A stretch of DNA of 64,000 bases. Source: Bimuria novae-zelandiae CBS 107.79. Lineage: Eukaryota; Ascomycota; Dothideomycetes; Pleosporales; Didymosphaeriaceae. How positions within the stretch are numbered: position 1 is the first letter of the stretch; every line of letters starts with the position of its first letter. Positions 1 to 11,664 of this stretch are shown piece by piece. Location: positions 47,765 through 111,764 of the forward strand of contig ML976677.1 of NCBI GenBank assembly GCA_010015655.1. The letters are read 5' to 3'. Under the pieces are notes generated by a model. It did no database searches. It saw only the letters and a program-made list of their open reading frames with translations, and was not told the origin of the DNA. Made by a program: the position numbers and the translations under genes.

Positions 1-1
1 G

Positions 2-1069
2 ATCCAATTGTCTGCGGGAGGAAAGGGCAAGGCGCGACGACTACCCGACCTCCCATCTCCCTACTATCTTCAACATCCGCTTACCGACCCCCCACCACTG
101 CCGCCGCCATCATGTCACCAACGCCCGCCTTCGAGAGCTGCGCCGAGTGGCTCGAGCCTTCCGCTTCCTGGTCCGCCAAGTGATTTTCAAATCGCTGTAC
201 AAGAACCCCGAACCCAAGCGGAACAGAGAGACCAATATGAGCATGTGAGGAGCAATGGATCCGCATATTTGCAACCCGGCCATCCGGTGGAACAGCTGCT
301 AGAGCACCCACTCCATTGGAGCAGTCAAAGCCCTGCGAGGCCGGAGCCATTCTATCCTCCTCCTCCTCCTCCTCCTCCTCCTCCTCCCGCGGAATCTTCT
401 GCCGAACCTCCTAATGGCATAACGGTTACCGCGGGCACACCATTTTCCAGCTACACTAGGTACAGTTCTGAGCCCGCGCCCGGATACGCCTGGCCCACAT
501 ACGACGGCATGCTCCCGCCAACCTTTGGAAGCCCCGAACGAAGAGGCGCCTACGCACATCAACCCACCAGCGGCGTCGCGACAACAGCTCTAGCCTCCGA
601 CGGAGCCTCGCTGCATGCCCCCAGCCCTCGAAGATCCGTCGACGCGCAAGCCCTCCTCTACGACAGCGCCCCCGAAGACCCCAACGAATACCCCGCCAAG
701 ATGCGCCGCGCGCTCGAAGAATCAGCCGCCCTCAGCGTCGGACAACCCGGGCAAAGTGGTGCAGTCGACTACGAGCTCGTGCAGGAGTACAGCTACATCG
801 ACAAGAAATATCCGGGGCAGGTGGTAGGCGAGTTCAACGATCGGCATACGGCGAACAAGGAAGCGGCGAAGCTGTTTCTGGACCTGTTCTGGGGGCAGAT
901 TACGAAGGACCGGCTGGATTATGTGGTGCATATCGGGGAAGCGGGCATTTTGACGCTGGAGATACATACGTGGGACTCCCGTGGGGATCGGAGGGTGGCG
1001 AGCGTGTATGTCCAGAGGAAGGGGGTTTGGTCGAGGAATGATTCGTTGGTGGCGTCGCCTTTTTGTTGA
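2..1069 (+). CDS. proline-rich protein of unknown function, 5' end unresolved
   Basis: I do not recognise the family. The frame is open from the left window edge to a TGA at 1067-1069, and no ATG occurs in it before residue ~165, so the N-terminus lies outside the window or behind an intron. One alternative is an ATG at 112 in good context (GCCGCCATCATG), joined to this frame by a possible 49-nt intron at 180-228 (GT...AG), but the branch point is weak. The first two thirds are low complexity, rich in Pro and Ser, with a run of 11 prolines. The last ~120 residues look folded: acidic and aromatic, with Tyr/Glu-rich segments followed by alternating beta-like stretches (LDYVVHIGEAG, LTLEIHTWDS) and ending in Phe-Cys. 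No signal peptide or membrane segment is visible. The coding frame is sound; the start is not. Confidence 0.55.
   Translation: MQLSAGGKGKARRLPDLPSPYYLQHPLTDPPPLPPPSCHQRPPSRAAPSGSSLPLPGPPSDFQIAVQEPRTQAEQRDQYEHVRSNGSAYLQPGHPVEQLLEHPLHWSSQSPARPEPFYPPPPPPPPPPPAESSAEPPNGITVTAGTPFSSYTRYSSEPAPGYAWPTYDGMLPPTFGSPERRGAYAHQPTSGVATTALASDGASLHAPSPRRSVDAQALLYDSAPEDPNEYPAKMRRALEESAALSVGQPGQSGAVDYELVQEYSYIDKKYPGQVVGEFNDRHTANKEAAKLFLDLFWGQITKDRLDYVVHIGEAGILTLEIHTWDSRGDRRVASVYVQRKGVWSRNDSLVASPFC
355..387 (+). repeat. (TCC)11 trinucleotide tract
   Basis: Eleven TCC units in the coding sequence of the proline-rich gene. In the gene's frame they read as a run of prolines. This kind of tract is prone to length change by slippage without loss of frame. 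Confidence 0.9.
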
Positions 1070-1666
1070 GGGCTGTTTTGGATACTTTTGTTTGATTCGC
1101 ACTCAGTATTAATCGCCTACGGTGGACTTGATCATATCTTGAAGACACCCCGAGTGGTAGATGATTGGCTACTACATACGCAAGTAACCATGGAACTCAA
1201 TCACCTGCATACGCTTTTCCACGTGCCTACTTCTTTCCCTAGTGCACCATCTCCACTGGAATACCAGCCCTAGATCGTCTTTTGCTGACTTGTCTTGTTC
1301 TTTTGCACCCCTTCCATCACGAGTGAAGTTCTCCTCCAGGAGCACTCCGCTATACTGTCTTCAGCGGCTAAGTTGTGCCCTTGACAACCTCGGGACATGA
1401 CTCTTAAAAGGACTGGGGCTCGTTGGAGCGAACAGTGTCGCGTAGTGGCGTGTTTGCATATGAAGTAGTGAGAGGGAGCACTTTAGGCTCGGAGGCGGTT
1501 TGCGATGCTCCGTCAAAGCCTCTGGTGGGCTACAGCGGCCGACCCTGCAGCTCCAGAGTGATATTCCGCACCTTCAGCTCATCGCGATATCCTCTCCTAG
1601 ACTCGCAATCTTCGCATCACCCAGCTTCTGCATCCAGAGATGCGCACAGTTCTCAGTGTCCCGCTC
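1070..1666. other. intergenic, convergent genes
   Basis: The space between the 3' ends of the proline-rich gene and the DUF7704 gene. I see no convincing coding frame, RNA gene or repeat. Confidence 0.5.
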
Positions 1667-2137
1667 CTACTCCACCTTCTTCTGACCTTCATCCCGCACC
1701 CCAACACCCGCCAGAAAGGCGATGCGCAAACTCATCGGCACAACCAGCGATCCCACAGCGACCCAGTCCTCCAGCCGCCACACCGCCGGACTACTCGTCC
1801 CGTCCTGGTGCATAACAACAAAGCCGGCCCACAGGTGCACCGTGTCGCACAGCAGTATGCCCATCACAATCGCCTTCCACACGCGTATGTCATTTGCCAC
1901 GCGCAGTACGACGGCCTGGTTGAACGCGAACAGGATGTACGTCGCAGCGAGCTGGTTGTAGATGATCTGGTTGTCCGAGTGGTACGCGAGGTACGGGCTG
2001 AAGGTGTGGAGGAAGACTCGTGGGTAGAAGAGGCAGAGGAACGAGCCGCTGAGGGCCATGCAGGGCTCAACGTAGAGGAGGAGGGTGCGGTAGGCGATGG
2101 GGATGCGCGCGAGGAACGCGTCGGAGTCTGATGACAT
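1667..2137 (-). CDS. DUF7704-type fungal integral membrane protein
   Basis: A 156-residue protein starting at ATG 2137 (MSSDSDAFLARIPIAYR). Upstream in-frame codons exist, but this start gives the usual compact architecture. Four hydrophobic segments follow in order: a first helix around YVEP...LSGSFLCLF, a second around NQLAATYILFAFNQAVVLR, a third around VWKAIVMGILLCDTVHLW, and a fourth near the C-terminus (VPMSLRIAFLAGVG). The YVEP motif near the start, the NQ(L)...LFAFN(Q/E)A..LR helix and the terminal MxxRxAFLxG(V/L)G motif match the fungal-only DUF7704 family as I know it. Its function is unknown and its location is presumably an internal membrane. It is intron-free and reads toward the proline-rich gene. 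The family call is from memory of the motif pattern and is fairly secure. Confidence 0.75.
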   Translation of the reverse strand: MSSDSDAFLARIPIAYRTLLLYVEPCMALSGSFLCLFYPRVFLHTFSPYLAYHSDNQIIYNQLAATYILFAFNQAVVLRVANDIRVWKAIVMGILLCDTVHLWAGFVVMHQDGTSSPAVWRLEDWVAVGSLVVPMSLRIAFLAGVGVRDEGQKKVE

Positions 2138-4074
2138 TGTTTTTGCCTTTCCATAATCGGGTGGGTGGCGGGAGGGCGGCTTTGGACGTCGTACAATGGC
2201 TTTTGTTCGGATGGAAGTGCAGAAGGAGCGCGGGTCGAAAGTTTGGGTAGTCCGGAGAAAGGGCCGAGAGGTGACGGTGCTCCTGGATCGTCTCCACATA
2301 ATTACGACACTTCCGGTCTTCCATGTTGCCCAATTCGTCCTGTGGAGCGCGTGGGTTACCCCAGCGGGGTGTGGGTGTGTTCAAGCTCGTGATTAGTTGG
2401 CCGTCTTTGTGAGCGTGGATGCGAACCGTGGGTAGGTCCATTGCGCTTCGCGACTCCCTCATGCCAGCCATGTTGCTCGTACACAGAACGCCTTCCTACA
2501 TCTAGTCCCTGTGGCCGCCTACCTTTCCACGCGTGACGCGCTTAGATAAACCTCATGAGAATTGACTGGTGGGCTCACTTCCTTAGACATCGACACTCTC
2601 TTGCGTTCATTTCCTGTTCGGGCAGTTTGAAATAGTCTATGCTGCACGACACCAGATGATTAAAGGCCGTGCGAATGATGTGAGGCGCTGGAGGGCGTAG
2701 CGCGATGTGGTGTGGAGAGCTGCAGCCAGTTCGAAAGTGGTTGCCCCTGCCTATCAACGAGGCTCAACACCGAGGATGAGTGCCACACATAGGGTTCGTA
2801 GGTACCGAGAAACCACACCTAAAATGCACATGCGTGCGCCCGCTGGTCCGGTCTCTCGCCCTTGTTAGTGTGGTCGGTATGCCATGCCATAAGTTGTTGA
2901 GTTCGCATGGTGTTTTTGGTCGTGGATGCCCCTCAGTTGTCGCTACCGCTGCCTTATATGAGAAAGCGCAGCCGCTCAATGTGATGCCTGCATCCTGCAT
3001 ACTTCGATAATCACCGATTATGCACGCTGAAGCGTTCGTCGCGCGTGCGAGAAATTGTTGCAGGCTACTGGCTCCGCGGGGAACGGGACGCCGAGAGACG
3101 TGAGAAGCAGCACGTTGAGAGTCATAAAGGCTATTATCTAACATCTCACTCATCTGGACGTGTATGGGACGAGTTCCACTGGCGGCGGAAACTAGATTGA
3201 ACCTGCTATACCCTAACTAATGCTTTTGTAGAAGTGCACATGGCAGTCAACATTTTCAATGTGCACACCCTCGGAGACTATATTGAAGCAGAGGCTTCCT
3301 CTCCGCGGCGACGTCCAGATTCTCAAACTCGACGACGCAGGTAGCCCGTGAATGGTCTGCACTTCCCCGCTGATATGCATACGGGCGCACATGCGGTTTT
3401 TTTCTGCAACAGATGGCATTTTTCGAAATCCCATCGGCTCGAAACGAGCCACACTGCACCCTTGCGAACCTTGGACCTTCCCAGTTTAGCGGCCCGTGCA
3501 AGTCAGGGCGCTAGGGGGTAGCTGCGGAGCCAGCTTCAACACTGACATGCAGCTCTGGAAGGCCAATGGGTTCGCTAGAAGGTTCCGCAGCTCTCATCAG
3601 GAATCGTGAGCACACTGCCAGTTTCAGGCTATGTCAGAATGATGTGGCGGTGGCCTCGCAGCGCACTGTGCCCATCCCCATTGAGCGGCGTGAGGGGGAC
3701 ACAGCTTGTGCCTGTTCGTACGTCATCGTGGGGCGTGGTGCTGGCTGAGGACAGAGGGCAAGACGTGCCCAACAGTTCTCGCGACGCGAAACCAAGGAAT
3801 ACGTCGGGCCAGCTTATCCCCCAGATGCTGTAAAGCGCGTCGCTTGCCGGCTCCTACGTTGGCCAACTGTGACGCTAGCCTGCGCGCTCACAATACTTTT
3901 TATAAAGTTTTCTGTCTCTTGCCCTCCAACCTCTCCACTCACCTCTGCCTCGGGCTCACTCCCACACCCACTCACCTCCCACACCCTTAACACCTTCCCA
4001 CCGCCTCCTCCTGCATTGATACTGCAGCAATCCTATCACCATCGGGCACCGACGCCAGACGGCCGCCCACCACC
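2138..4074. promoter_or_regulatory. divergent promoter region of the DUF7704 and trehalose genes
   Basis: No open frame here looks like a real protein. Stress-response-type elements (AGGGG or CCCCT) occur at about 2925-2929, 3513-3517 and 3693-3697. The last ~150 bases before the trehalose gene start are strongly pyrimidine-rich on the + strand (runs of CTCC/CACC), a common fungal core-promoter feature. STRE control of trehalose genes is established in yeast; that these copies act here is inference, since 5-bp motifs occur often by chance. Confidence 0.4.
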
Positions 4075-7009
4075 ATGTCGAACTTCCACGTTACTCTGTA
4101 GGTAACCCCGCTGCTTCTTCTGCTCCAGTGTCGTGCTATTTTTGTTATTTTGTGTGGTGAGAGCTCGTGGAAGGGGACACCGACTGACTGGCACCGCAGC
4201 TTCCTCCCCTACACGGTGGACTTCGAGAAGCCGCAGAAGTCTCCATCCAGCAGTTCCCCACCAGAACCTCCTGTGGTTCCAGTACTGCCACGCAAGAACT
4301 CCATCACCCGCGATGCCGCCACGGGAAGTATCCTGCGGGATAACGCCCCGACAGGCATCTCACTTCCCAAGACGCCGGCCGCAATGCAGGCACAGGAGGA
4401 CTACTTCACCCCTGCCCTGCCCAGCGCCACTACGCACTTCCTTCGCCCGGACGACCCCAAGACTCTAGTCCGCAGCGATGCGCACATCCCTGAGTGGGGA
4501 GTGAGCGGCATGTTCTTCAACCAGCCGCGCTCGCGGGCTGGGCGTCCGGCCGACACTGTGCTCGAGTACCAGAAGAACGAAGAGCGCATCAAGAACCAGC
4601 GCGAGCAGTCGCGAGAGCGAGCGCGGTCGTTCTACAAGAGCAGCGCGAGCGGTAAGAAGGGCGATCCGCGTTGGGATCAAAACTACAAGATCGTGCCCGC
4701 GATCCAGGGCAACGGCGGCCTCACCAACGCCATCCGCGCTGCGGTCGACTCCAAAGTCACTGAAGAGTGCATCACGGTCGGTCTCATCGGGTTCCCCACC
4801 GACGACATCGAAGACTTCAAGAAGCAAGAAATCTATGAGAAGCTCGAGGAGGACCACAACGCCTTGACCGTGTACGTGAGCAACAAGGACTACGACGGCC
4901 ACTATGCCCATTACTGCAAGACCATCCTGTGGCCGGTATTCCACTACGTGATCCCGGATCACCCCAAGAGCAAGGCCTTTCTGGATCACTCGTGGAAGTT
5001 CTACGAGAACGTGAACCAGGCGTTTGCGGACAAGGTCGTCAAGAACTACAAGCGCGGCGACACCATCTGGATTCATGACTATCACCTCTGCTTGGTTCCG
5101 CAGCTGATCCGCGAGAAGCTTCCCGACGCCAAGATTGGTTTCTTCCTGCATACTGCGTTTCCCTCGTCCGAGGTCTTCCGTTGCCTGGCCGCACGTACGC
5201 AGCTGCTCGAAGGCATGCTCGGTGCCAATCTCGTCGCCTTCCAGACGGCCGAGTACGCACACCATTTCCTTCAGACTTGCAGCCGCATCCTTGCCGTGGA
5301 GGCACTCCATAATGGCGTTCAGCTCGAGAACCGCTTCGTCAACGTGTACGCCTCGCCTATAGGTGTCGGCCCGAAGGAACTCGCAAAGGCTCGAGACGAC
5401 GCAGAGGTCAAGGAGTGGATTGGAACCTTGACGGAGCGCTACCGAGGCAAGCGCGTGATTGTCGCCCGGGACAAGCTTGACAGCATCCGCGGTGTGCGTC
5501 AGAAGCTTCTATCCTTTGAGGTCTTCCTCAAGAAAAACCCGGAATGGCGAGACAAGGTGCGTATCTCTGCAGAATTGCATGTCAGACTTCGCTCACAATG
5601 ACTTTAGGTCGTGTTGATCCAAGTAGCCACCTCGACCCAAGAGGATCCGGAGCTGGCCACTACCGTATCCGAGATTGTCACGAGGATCGACGCGCAATAC
5701 TCCACTCTATCTCACAACCCACTCGTGTTTTTGAGGCAGGACATCTCTTTCCACCAATACCTTGCGTTATGTTCGATTGCAGACGCCATGTGCATCACCA
5801 GTCTTCGCGAAGGCATGAACCTCAGTGCCCACGAGTACATCATATGCCAGGACGGTGGCCACGGCAACAAAAAGTATAGCCCACTTATACTCAGCGAGTT
5901 CACTGGCAGCTCGTCGATTTTCGATGGTGCCGAGCTCGCGGTAAATCCTTGGCACTACCAAGGCATCGCGGACGCCTTCAAGCAGGCTCTGGAAATGAGC
6001 GACGAAGAAAAGGCTGAGCGCTACAAGAAGCTGCGCAGCAGTGTCATGCACCATACCGGAGAATTCTGGGTGAGGAACCTTGCCGAGCACCTTAACAGCG
6101 TCTTCGATGAACAGTTCCGCCGAGATACGATGTCTATTCCCCGTCTCTCTGCCACAAACCTGATCAAGGATTACGAGAACACCCGGAAGCGCTTGTTCTT
6201 CCTCGACTATGAGGGAACTTTGTCCAAGTACGGCAGTGTTAGCAACACTGTCATTGCGAACGTTGACAAAGTCCTTGATATTCTGGGCGACACCCTGGAC
6301 GACAAAAAGAATGCCGTCTACGTTATGAGCGGCCGCACGGTAGAGGAGACCGAGTTGGCTTTCAACCGTCTTCCTAATCTCGGCCTGATCGCGGAAAACG
6401 GTTGTTTCGTGCGCGAAGGAGGTGCTGAGGAGTGGACCCAATTTCCCGACGAAGAGAAGACGCAGTCGTGGAAGAAGGCTATCAAAGATATCCTTCAATA
6501 CTACGTCGAGCGTGTTGAAGGCAGCTGGGTCGAAGAGCGCCAATGCTCGCTCATCTACCATTACCAGAGCGAAGCCGATTCGGCCAGCCGCCAGGCAGGA
6601 GAGTGTGCCAATCAGATCAACGATGCGTCACAGTCGCAGCGCGTGAGGGCCGTTCCCACCAAAGACTCTGTCATTATCGAACCGGCCGATTACGACAAAG
6701 CTACTGCTGCACAGCACATTTTTGACAAGCACCCGGAGTCTTCTCGTCCGGACTTCCTCTTCGTGGCTGGCAACGACCGCGATGACGAGGTTATCTTCAA
6801 GTGGGCCAAAGACTTGAAGGACAACCAGACCATTCGCTGTGTGCAGACGGTCACGGTGGGTGAGAGGAACTCGCTCGCTTCATCTACTCTGCCCAATGGC
6901 ACGACCGGTAAGCCATCCCATAATCTACCCCTGCTTACATCGGCTAACATTCATCATAGGTCTCTTGGGCGTCCTCAACAAGCTCTCTAAGGTCAAGACG
7001 GACCCCTGA
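4075..7009 (+). CDS. trehalose-6-phosphate synthase/phosphatase complex subunit, Tps3/Tsl1-like
   Basis: Exons 4075-4097, 4200-5556, 5608-6907 and 6960-7009 give 909 residues starting MSNFHVTLFLPYTVDF. All introns are GT-AG and keep frame. A ~150-residue disordered N-terminus is followed by a GT20 synthase-like domain (about 165-625; WIHDYHLCLVPQ and SLREGMNLSAHEYI are visible) and a C-terminal HAD phosphatase-like domain. Both catalytic centres look altered. The synthase RLDYxKG site reads KLDSIRG (K433 and R438 where Arg and Lys are usual). The phosphatase DxDGT motif is DYEGT (D660, E662), and the usual GDD(R)TDE is GNDRDDE (849-855). This fits the non-catalytic regulatory subunits (yeast Tps3/Tsl1, Aspergillus TslA/TslB) of the cytosolic trehalose synthase complex better than the true phosphatase Tps2/OrlA. 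Residual phosphatase activity cannot be excluded, since the nucleophile Asp is kept. Confidence 0.88.
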
Positions 7010-7398
7010 TCATCTTCAGAACCGCACATGTTCGGCGTTGCGCCAAGCTTCTTTTTTCCTCGCCATGACGGTATGAAGCCAAGACTCGTCCGACTTGAAT
7101 GTTCTTCATCACCGGCACGACGCGGTGTTCTTGTTCACAGTGTTTTTACACATGCACGATACCAGGTTATGACAGCTTTTATGAATGATTGCATGAGTTC
7201 CCACGACTGTAGTGCCCAAGAATAGCGGAGTATCAGCATCTTCGGAGTCGAGTCGGTCTGGATTTTGGGTGGCCTAGGCATGTGCGTCTGGTGCGAATGA
7301 TGGGCACTATGTATGTAGATGCAATCGATACGTCACGTTGCAGTTCCTTACTTTCATCATGTGTGTGATTGTTGTCCATTATGAGTATGACCGTATCT
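7010..7398. other. intergenic, convergent 3' ends
   Basis: Presumed 3' untranslated sequence of the trehalose gene and of the opposing minus-strand gene. Nothing else is seen. Confidence 0.5.
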
Positions 7399-9168
7399 TC
7401 AATACCTAAACATCACAACCCCCGCCCTCTCCGGATCTAGCTTCCCCAGCACAGGCCTACACTTCTCCAGCGCCAACGCACCATTTATAACCAAACTTAC
7501 CATACGACCCAGCACGTCTACATAGTGCTCCCGCACAGTGTGTTTGAGATGCGGCACGCTGACCAGCGTATCGAGGTACTCGCACAGTTGCTCGTGATGC
7601 CACTCGGGATGGTACCCGCCGCCTATACCCTGACTAGGGTCTAGTGCGTTCTGCGCAGCGCGCATTTGTGAAAGCGTCCAGGGGGACCAGGCGCAGATGG
7701 GGGCGCGGGAGGTTACGGGGAGGACGAGCGCGGGGCAGCCGGAGAGGAGGTGGAATATTATTGTTCCTGGATCGGGGGTTAGTATTAGGAGAAGGAGGGG
7801 AGGGGGGAAAGTACCGCAGCCGGGACGCCGCGATGTGGACCACATGTTTGCGCGGTACGGCGATATGCCTGTGAAGAGGACGACGAGGCGGTTTGTGCCG
7901 ATGTCGGTGGTGGGGGTGGGGTCGCAGAGGGCGAGGGTGTGGGTGCTCTCCGCGAGGAGCTTGTGCGCGAGGAGATAGTCGCCTGTTCTCCCCATTAGCC
8001 CTGTCCAGTCCAACCTCCTTCCCTCTTATCTTCTCCCGAAAGGACAGAGATACAAGTACGCTGATGAGGGGTTTTACATACCGCCTAAGAAGGGCCCGAA
8101 GAATTGGCAGATGCCGAAATCGTTGGCACGCGGTACGCTGGGTGTGCGCGCCGACGCAAAAAGATACGGACAAAACCACCCCTTTTCACACGCCTGTGTA
8201 TCCATCGCCGGATAAATCCCCACGAACCTCAAATCCGCATCCACGCCCATGAGTTTATGCTTAATCCCCACCTGCAGACTCTTAACACCCGTCGTAACCA
8301 GCATCTTCTCTTCCTCAGGCAACATATGCTCAATGATACCCTTATCAATAGCCTGCTCGACGATCTGGAAAACGCCGTACTTTATGATTGTTGAGCCGAC
8401 GATGGTGTCTGCGCCCGAGGCAACGATTTCTGAAATGAAGCTGTCGGCGCCGAACGCGGAGGTTACCCCGTCGGAGATGCCTTCGACGAGGGGCGCGCCG
8501 ACGAAGGCGAAGGTGGTGAAGAGGACGGCGTCGCGGTAGCGCACGTTGGGAAGCGTGACGGGGTTGTTGTCGCCCCAGGGGGAGAGCGAGGTCGGCATCT
8601 TCATGGTCGTGGTGACGGTTTGGACCGAAGACCGGGCAACGCGACCGAAGAGGGTGTCGCCGAAGAAGCGCTTTACGCTGTCGGTTTTTTGCTCGTCTTT
8701 GGGGCTTGTGGGGTCGCTGTGGGAAGAATGCTTGGGTCCGAAAAGACCGGATGGCGCGGTTGTAGTGTAGTGTGGTTGTTGCGGCTGCTGGACTGGCGGG
8801 AGCATTTGTTGCGGTTGCTGATACATTGGGCTTATGGGTTGTTGTGGATTGACCATTTGTTGGACTTGTTGCTGGTATAATTGGACCTTTTCGGGTGGTA
8901 GGTTTTGTATGATCTGTTGTACCTGCTGTTGCTGCTGAGGCGTGACAGTGGGAGGATACTGCATGGGTTGCTGTGTTGGATATCCCTGGGCAGACTGGAC
9001 GTAACCTTGCTGCTGCACATGTGTCACCGGAGGGGGGTTTCCGTACGGCAAAACATTCTGCTTTTCGGGAGGTACTTGTCCAAAGCCATTCTGCATCGGT
9101 GCAGGTGTGGGTGCAGCGAGCGGCTGCGGCTGCACTGCGTATGTGGGAGGGGGCATGGATGGGTCCAT
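7399..9168 (-). CDS. conserved-looking fungal protein with Q/P-rich N-terminus, function unknown
   Basis: Exons 9168-8082, 8000-7815 and 7766-7399 give 546 residues. Introns are 81 nt (GTATGT...ACAG) and 48 nt (GTACTT...ACTAAC...CCAG). Residues ~1-165 are disordered and rich in Gln, Pro and Tyr, with PQQQQQVQQIIQNLPPEKVQ resembling the Q-rich segments of transcription or RNA-binding cofactors. Residues ~200-360 form a folded region with a small-residue-rich stretch (FVGAPLVEGISDGVTSAFGA) and a Cys-containing segment (CEKGWFCPYLF). The C-terminus is rich in His, Trp and Cys (GGGYHPEWHHEQLCEYL) and hints at a helical bundle. No signal peptide, no clear membrane helix and no catalytic motif was recognised. 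It shares a 907-bp divergent promoter with spp2. Confidence 0.7.
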
Positions 9169-10075
9169 TCTGAATGATGATACTGTTCAGATTGTTTCGT
9201 GGAAAGTTCCCGGCTCTTGATTTTCTGGCTTCAGCACATGCACAGTAAACGCGGATAGCTATGTTCGCGAGGCTGTGCGAGATAGAGAGTATGCCAAATT
9301 CCAGTGGAATAGCGATAGCTGGACCAGGCTGAGGATAGAGGAAGAAGCAGATAGAAAATGTAAAAGTGGAATTTGAGATGAGACTGAAAGAAAATACAAT
9401 GTCATTCCTAGCTTCAACGAACGAATGAATCTACGCAGTGGTTAGGCGATTAAGAGAAGAATTACGAGGGGCCGCCAGAGGCACAGATATGCATGTCTCG
9501 TATTCGAGGCGCGAGCCGGCCCTCAGCCGCCCCCGGCCATGCCATTTGCGGTGCGATGAAGCGAACGTGAACCACAATAAGAAGAAAAGTAGCCTGATTT
9601 TTTTTGTACGACGAGTGAAGAAGGTTGACTGGCGGCGCATGAGGGAAGTGGGATGGAGTCGAAGGTAGGTGCACCTGTGGCAGGTAGCAAGGCACTGTCC
9701 TCGCGATCACCTGCATAGATGAGCACCTGGGCACTGGTGCGAATTTAGCAGACTCAAGCAGAGAGACACTTGTATCGTCGTGCAATATTCAATGAGTTTA
9801 GCCACGGCGTGATACGAAAGAGATGTGGGGGTGATGCAAGGCTCTTCGAGAGTTAGGCTGAGACGTATCACGTGATCACCAACGACCCGTGCGCAATAGG
9901 CGATGTCATTGGTGTAAACTCTCACTTTTGCGACTCACGTTCAAGAAGAGTGCGCCATTCACGTCCACCCAACGCAGATCAACGACTCTTTGGGGGGCGT
10001 GTCTCATTATCAAGTGACAAGTGTCCCTCAACAACCTCATACAGGACACTCGGACACCGTTTTCCTCCTCTCGGC
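9169..10075. promoter_or_regulatory. divergent promoter between the Q/P-rich gene and spp2
   Basis: 907 bases between two start codons on opposite strands. A CACGTGATCA-type E-box-like site lies near 9867-9880 and no TATA box stands out. No coding frame here is convincing. Confidence 0.4.
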
Positions 10076-11296
10076 ATGGCCACGGGCGGCTTCAAGCTCT
10101 CGCTCGCCGGCGCAAAAGGCAAACATGGCCTGAAAGCGCCGCTCGAGAAGGTGGCCAAGCGACGGCGGCTCGCACTGGACGACGAGGAGCCCGAAGATGC
10201 CACTGCAAAGCAGGAAATCACAGGCTGGGACGCCGCAGAAGGGGGCGCCGTGGATGCAAATGCGAAGAAGGAGGAGCAGAAAGGCCCGCGGGTCATTCCC
10301 GCACTACCGAACCGCAACCGGCGCGAAGAAGCGCTGAAGCGACACGTGGAGAAGCCGGAGCCCATGGACGTGGAGGGGGAAGAATCGAATGGCGATGCTC
10401 GCACCGAAGAGGAACGACTGCAACAAGAAGCAGTCGATGCCCTCGTGCGCGGCAAATCCGCCAACGACGCCGTCATCCCCGTCGTCTCTGAGGAGGAAAC
10501 TTTGCGCAACGACCTCCGCGATGCGCCTGACGCGCCAACGCTTGCCGCCTACGAAGCCACGCCCATCGAGGGCTTCGGCGCGGCGCTGCTCCGCGGCATG
10601 GGCTGGAAGGGCGACGAGGCCCCGGGCAGCGAGAAGAAGGCGCCCAAGGAAATCAAGCGGCGGCCGGCGCTGCTGGGCATCGGCGCAAAGCCCGAGGCGG
10701 CGGCAGGCATCGAGCTGGAAGAGTTCGGCAGCGGGGCCAAGAAGTGGCAGAAGAAGACGGACATCAGATACACGCCCGTCGCGCTGCGCAACAAGCACAC
10801 GGGCGAGCTGATCACCGAGGAGGAGCTCAAGGCGCGGCTGGAGAAGCAGAAGGAGGCCGACGCGAAGGCGGCGAGGGACAGCACCGTTGTGGGCGACGAA
10901 GATGAGGAAGATGAGCGCCGGCGCCAGAAGCGGAGGGAGCGTAAGGAGAGAGACCGCAGAGAGGATGACTACGACAGCGAGCGGCGGAGGGAGAAGAAGT
11001 ATTCAAGCTACGAGGATTCTGACCGCGATCGTCGGCGGGAGAGAAAGCACCGAGACGAGGAATACGACGAACGGCGGCGAGACCGGCACCGCGAGAAAAG
11101 CAGCCGTCGTAGAGCTCGCAGCCGCAGTCCGTACGATGACGCTCGTCGAGAGCAGCGGCGGGAACGCGATCGCAGGGACAGGAGCCGGAGCAGAGACTCG
11201 GACGACAGGCGCAGAAAGAGGCGCGAGCACGACCATCAGGATGACAGCGATGGTAGGAGGAGCAAGTACAAGGATGATAAGTACTCGAGGAGGTAG
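10076..11296 (+). CDS. spp2: pre-mRNA-splicing factor Spp2 (G-patch protein)
   Basis: 406 residues, intron-free, starting MATGGFKLSLAGAKGKHG. The upstream in-frame codons lack an ATG close to this good start. Order: a basic N-terminus typical of Spp2/GPKOW proteins (FKLSL..K then KRRRLALDDEEPED), an acidic linker, then the conserved core PIEGFGAALLRGMGWK at about 162-178, the G-patch-like segment that binds and activates the DEAH helicase Prp2 before the first splicing step. It is followed by RRPALLGIGAKP and a conserved YTPVALRNK segment. The last ~110 residues are an extended Arg/Glu/Asp/Ser-rich charged tail resembling RS-type domains. It acts in the nucleus in the Bact spliceosome. The family call rests on the G-patch core and the overall order. 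Confidence 0.9.
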   Translation: MATGGFKLSLAGAKGKHGLKAPLEKVAKRRRLALDDEEPEDATAKQEITGWDAAEGGAVDANAKKEEQKGPRVIPALPNRNRREEALKRHVEKPEPMDVEGEESNGDARTEEERLQQEAVDALVRGKSANDAVIPVVSEEETLRNDLRDAPDAPTLAAYEATPIEGFGAALLRGMGWKGDEAPGSEKKAPKEIKRRPALLGIGAKPEAAAGIELEEFGSGAKKWQKKTDIRYTPVALRNKHTGELITEEELKARLEKQKEADAKAARDSTVVGDEDEEDERRRQKRRERKERDRREDDYDSERRREKKYSSYEDSDRDRRRERKHRDEEYDERRRDRHREKSSRRRARSRSPYDDARREQRRERDRRDRSRSRDSDDRRRKRREHDHQDDSDGRRSKYKDDKYSRR

Positions 11297-11664
11297 TAAA
11301 AGTGCATACTATCATATATAAGACTCCTGGCATTGCCAGGTAAAATGATACCAGAGCATACATGAAACTCACACATCCTAACAAACCAATGCATTCATTC
11401 CATCCGAAGTCGTGTCTGACTCCAATACTAATAATATGCTACATACAAGCACCAGAACCTTCGCCATACACATTGACTTCGCAAATTACCGTAATTACAA
11501 AATACTCTAGCCCATATATATCGTACAACAAACCCCATCTCTAGGATATCAGAAACGCTCATGGTGGTCATCGAACCATGCCCAATGCGTCCTAAACAAA
11601 AGAAAAAACAAAACAAGGAGACCAGAAAGAGGAAGAGGAAGGTTCGTGGCGTGTGAGGAGGCGG
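11297..11664. other. intergenic, convergent 3' ends
   Basis: AT-richer 3' flank of spp2 and of the Sfk1-like gene. No gene is seen. Confidence 0.5.

Noticed and set aside
2764..3153. 129-codon minus-strand frame in the trehalose promoter region
   Set aside because: No protein-like composition, no recognisable motif and overlapping frames on both strands.
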